From Protostelium mycophagum (taxonomy: Eukaryota > Evosea > Variosea > Protosteliida > Protosteliaceae): 43,639 nucleotides of DNA. The notes under the pieces were generated by a model. It saw only the letters and a list, made by a program, of their open reading frames with translations. It ran no database searches and was not told the DNA's origin. Shown piece by piece: positions 42,240-43,639 of the stretch; position 1 is the first letter of the stretch; every line of letters begins with the position of its first letter. Position numbers and translations under genes: made by a program. The stretch spans positions 1 through 43,639 of the forward strand of contig MZNV01001420.1 in the NCBI GenBank assembly GCA_002081555.1, written 5' to 3'.

Positions 42240-43511
42240 TAGTGTACAACGGTGAATGTCTTTTAGACCCCAGTGCTGTCGTTTTTCTGTTAGATCGACA
42301 TGTTGCACAAAATGTGCTAAAACTGACACATTCACCTTGTACAGGTTTTAAAGCAACAGGTTACAATGGACAGAAATAGTATACAACAGTGAATGTCTTT
42401 TAGACCCAGGTGCTGTTGTTTCTCTATTAGATTGACATGTTGTACAAAATGTGCTAAAACTGACACCTTCACCTTGTACAGGTTCCAAAGCAACAGGTTA
42501 CAATGGACAGAAGATAGCCACAATCACTGACAAAGTGAAAGACATGCGCTTACAGATTGGCAACCATGTAGAATACGCCAACTTCTACCTCACAGACAGC
42601 CCTGAGCTGCCAATAATATTGGGAATTGAGTGGTTACAACACCACAACCTAAAGGTAGATTTTGTCACAAACATTGTGACATTTGACAAACCACAATGCG
42701 TGAGACACACTGCCAAGTTGGCACGTAAAGACGAAATTATTGCTAAAACTGACACCTTCACCTTGTACAGGTTTTAAAGCAACAGGTTACAATGGACAGA
42801 AGATAGCCACAATCACTGACGAAGTGAAAGACGTGCGCTTACAGATTGGCGACCATGTAGAATACGCCGACTTCTACCTCACAGACAGCCCTGAGCTGCC
42901 AATAATATTAGGAATCGAGTGGTTACAACACCACAACCCAAAGGTAGATTTTGTCACAAACGTTGTAACATTTGACAAACCACAATGTGTGAGACACACT
43001 GCCAAGTTGTGCTAAAACTGACACCTTCACCTTGTACAGGTTTTAAAGCAACAGGTTACAATGGACAGAAGATAGCCACAATCACTGACAAAGTGAAAGA
43101 CGTGCGCTTACAGATCAGCGACCATGTAGAATACGCCAACTTCTACCTCACCGACAGCCCTGAGCTGCCAATAATATTGGGAATCGAGTGGTTACAACAC
43201 CACAACCCAAAGGTAGATTTTGTCACAAATGTTGTGACATTTGACAAACCACAATCGTTTCTCTGTTAGATTGACATGTTGCACAAAATGTGCTAAAACT
43301 GACACCTTCACCTTGTACAGGTTTTAAAGCAACATGTTACAATGGACAGAAGATAGCCACGATCACTGACGAAGTGAAAGACATGCACTTACAGATCGGC
43401 AACCATGTAGAATACGCCGACTTCTACCTCAAAGACAGCCCTGAACTGCCAATAATATTGGGAATCAAGTGGTTACAACACCACAACCTGTCAGGCATCG
43501 ATGACATGTAA
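42240..43511 (+). mobile_element. Tandem array of five broken retropepsin fragments (Ty3/gypsy-like)
   Basis: Five partial copies of one coding segment lie head-to-tail. The anchor string gctaaaactga(c) begins at 42316, 42453, 42742, 43011 and 43292. The segment reads LLDPGAVVSLLD (copies 1-2), then FKATGYNGQKIATITD, VEYADFYLTDSPELPIILGI and EWLQHHNPKVDFVTNVVTFD. That is the retropepsin fold of gypsy elements: an active-site DxGA loop, then the ILGIEWLxxHNPxVDF end strand. Copy 1 stops early (TAG near 42378), copies 2 and 5 have CGA to TGA stops after LLD, and copies 3-4 lack the active-site part. No gag, reverse transcriptase, RNase H, integrase or LTR is visible in the window. The fragments are inactive relics. 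Confidence 0.8.
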
Positions 43512-43513
43512 GA

Positions 43514-43572
43514 ACAAATAAATTAATATAATTTATTTGTAAGTTGCAACAACGTTTAAATTAACGTTGTTG
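43514..43572. repeat. Two adjacent perfect palindromes
   Basis: First: acaaataaatt (43514-43524), loop aatat, aatttatttgt (43530-43540). Second: caacaacgtt (43547-43556), loop taaatt, aacgttgttg (43563-43572). Both arms match with no mismatch. They lie just past the retropepsin array and before a CpG-rich stretch (acgcgtgcgcg). Confidence 0.9.
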
Positions 43573-43639
43573 TTTATTTATTAAAGTTCACGAAGTTACG
43601 CGTGCGCGTTTACAATGCGGACGCGGAAATTAGGAAGAT

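Noticed and set aside
42240-43511. CRISPR-like array
   Set aside because: The repeats are about 270 bases, coding and contiguous, with no unique spacers, and the genome is eukaryotic.

Overview
This is a gene-dense nuclear window from a eukaryote with many short introns, mostly about 37-50 bases (GTGAGT-type donors, CTAAC/CTGAC-like branch points, YAG acceptors), plus a few longer ones. Two genes place the organism. NST1 (14.9-19.4 kb) is a family known from fungi. CLUAP1/IFT38 (22.6-24.2 kb) is an intraflagellar-transport protein that only ciliated or flagellated organisms need. Together they suggest a zoosporic, early-diverging fungus (chytrid, blastoclad, rozellid or aphelid grade). The exact lineage cannot be read from the window. 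Gene models were spliced by eye using frame continuity, consensus splice sites and family conservation. Ends and small exons are approximate.

Layout. 0-5 kb: C-terminus of a VIT/vWA protein, a five-exon pirin, a stretch of successive hairpins, a charged coiled-coil gene (minus), and a tiny secreted or GPI-like protein. 4.4-10 kb: an unidentified minus gene, a Pus1-type tRNA pseudouridine synthase (minus), two unidentified minus genes, and TSR2. 10-14.4 kb: gamma-tubulin (minus), a small mitochondrial membrane protein resembling ATP synthase subunit f, and the PP2A B55 subunit. 14.9-24.2 kb: NST1, a short unidentified minus gene, and a WD40 protein (minus) head-to-head with CLUAP1. 24.5-32.6 kb: a mitochondrial protein with an Arg-rich presequence, V-ATPase subunit H, CstF-64 (minus) and a multi-TM Mcp1-like protein. 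32.6-33.5 kb: an unidentified minus gene.

33.9-42 kb: the most unusual locus. One continuous splice path encodes, in order, an acidic N-terminal region with two SUMO-interaction-like motifs and short tandem repeats, a helical region, a separase protease domain (His box near 39396, Cys box near 39477), a short polar linker with two small introns, and a complete ubiquitin-specific protease domain (Cys near 40145, His near 40953). If the linker introns are used, this is a separase-deubiquitinase fusion. It would join two proteases that act around the metaphase-anaphase transition in one chain.

42.2-43.6 kb: five tandem, broken copies of the retropepsin (aspartic protease) segment of a Ty3/gypsy-like element. 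Most of their base differences fall at CpG positions, which suggests cytosine-methylation decay. Two back-to-back perfect palindromes follow.
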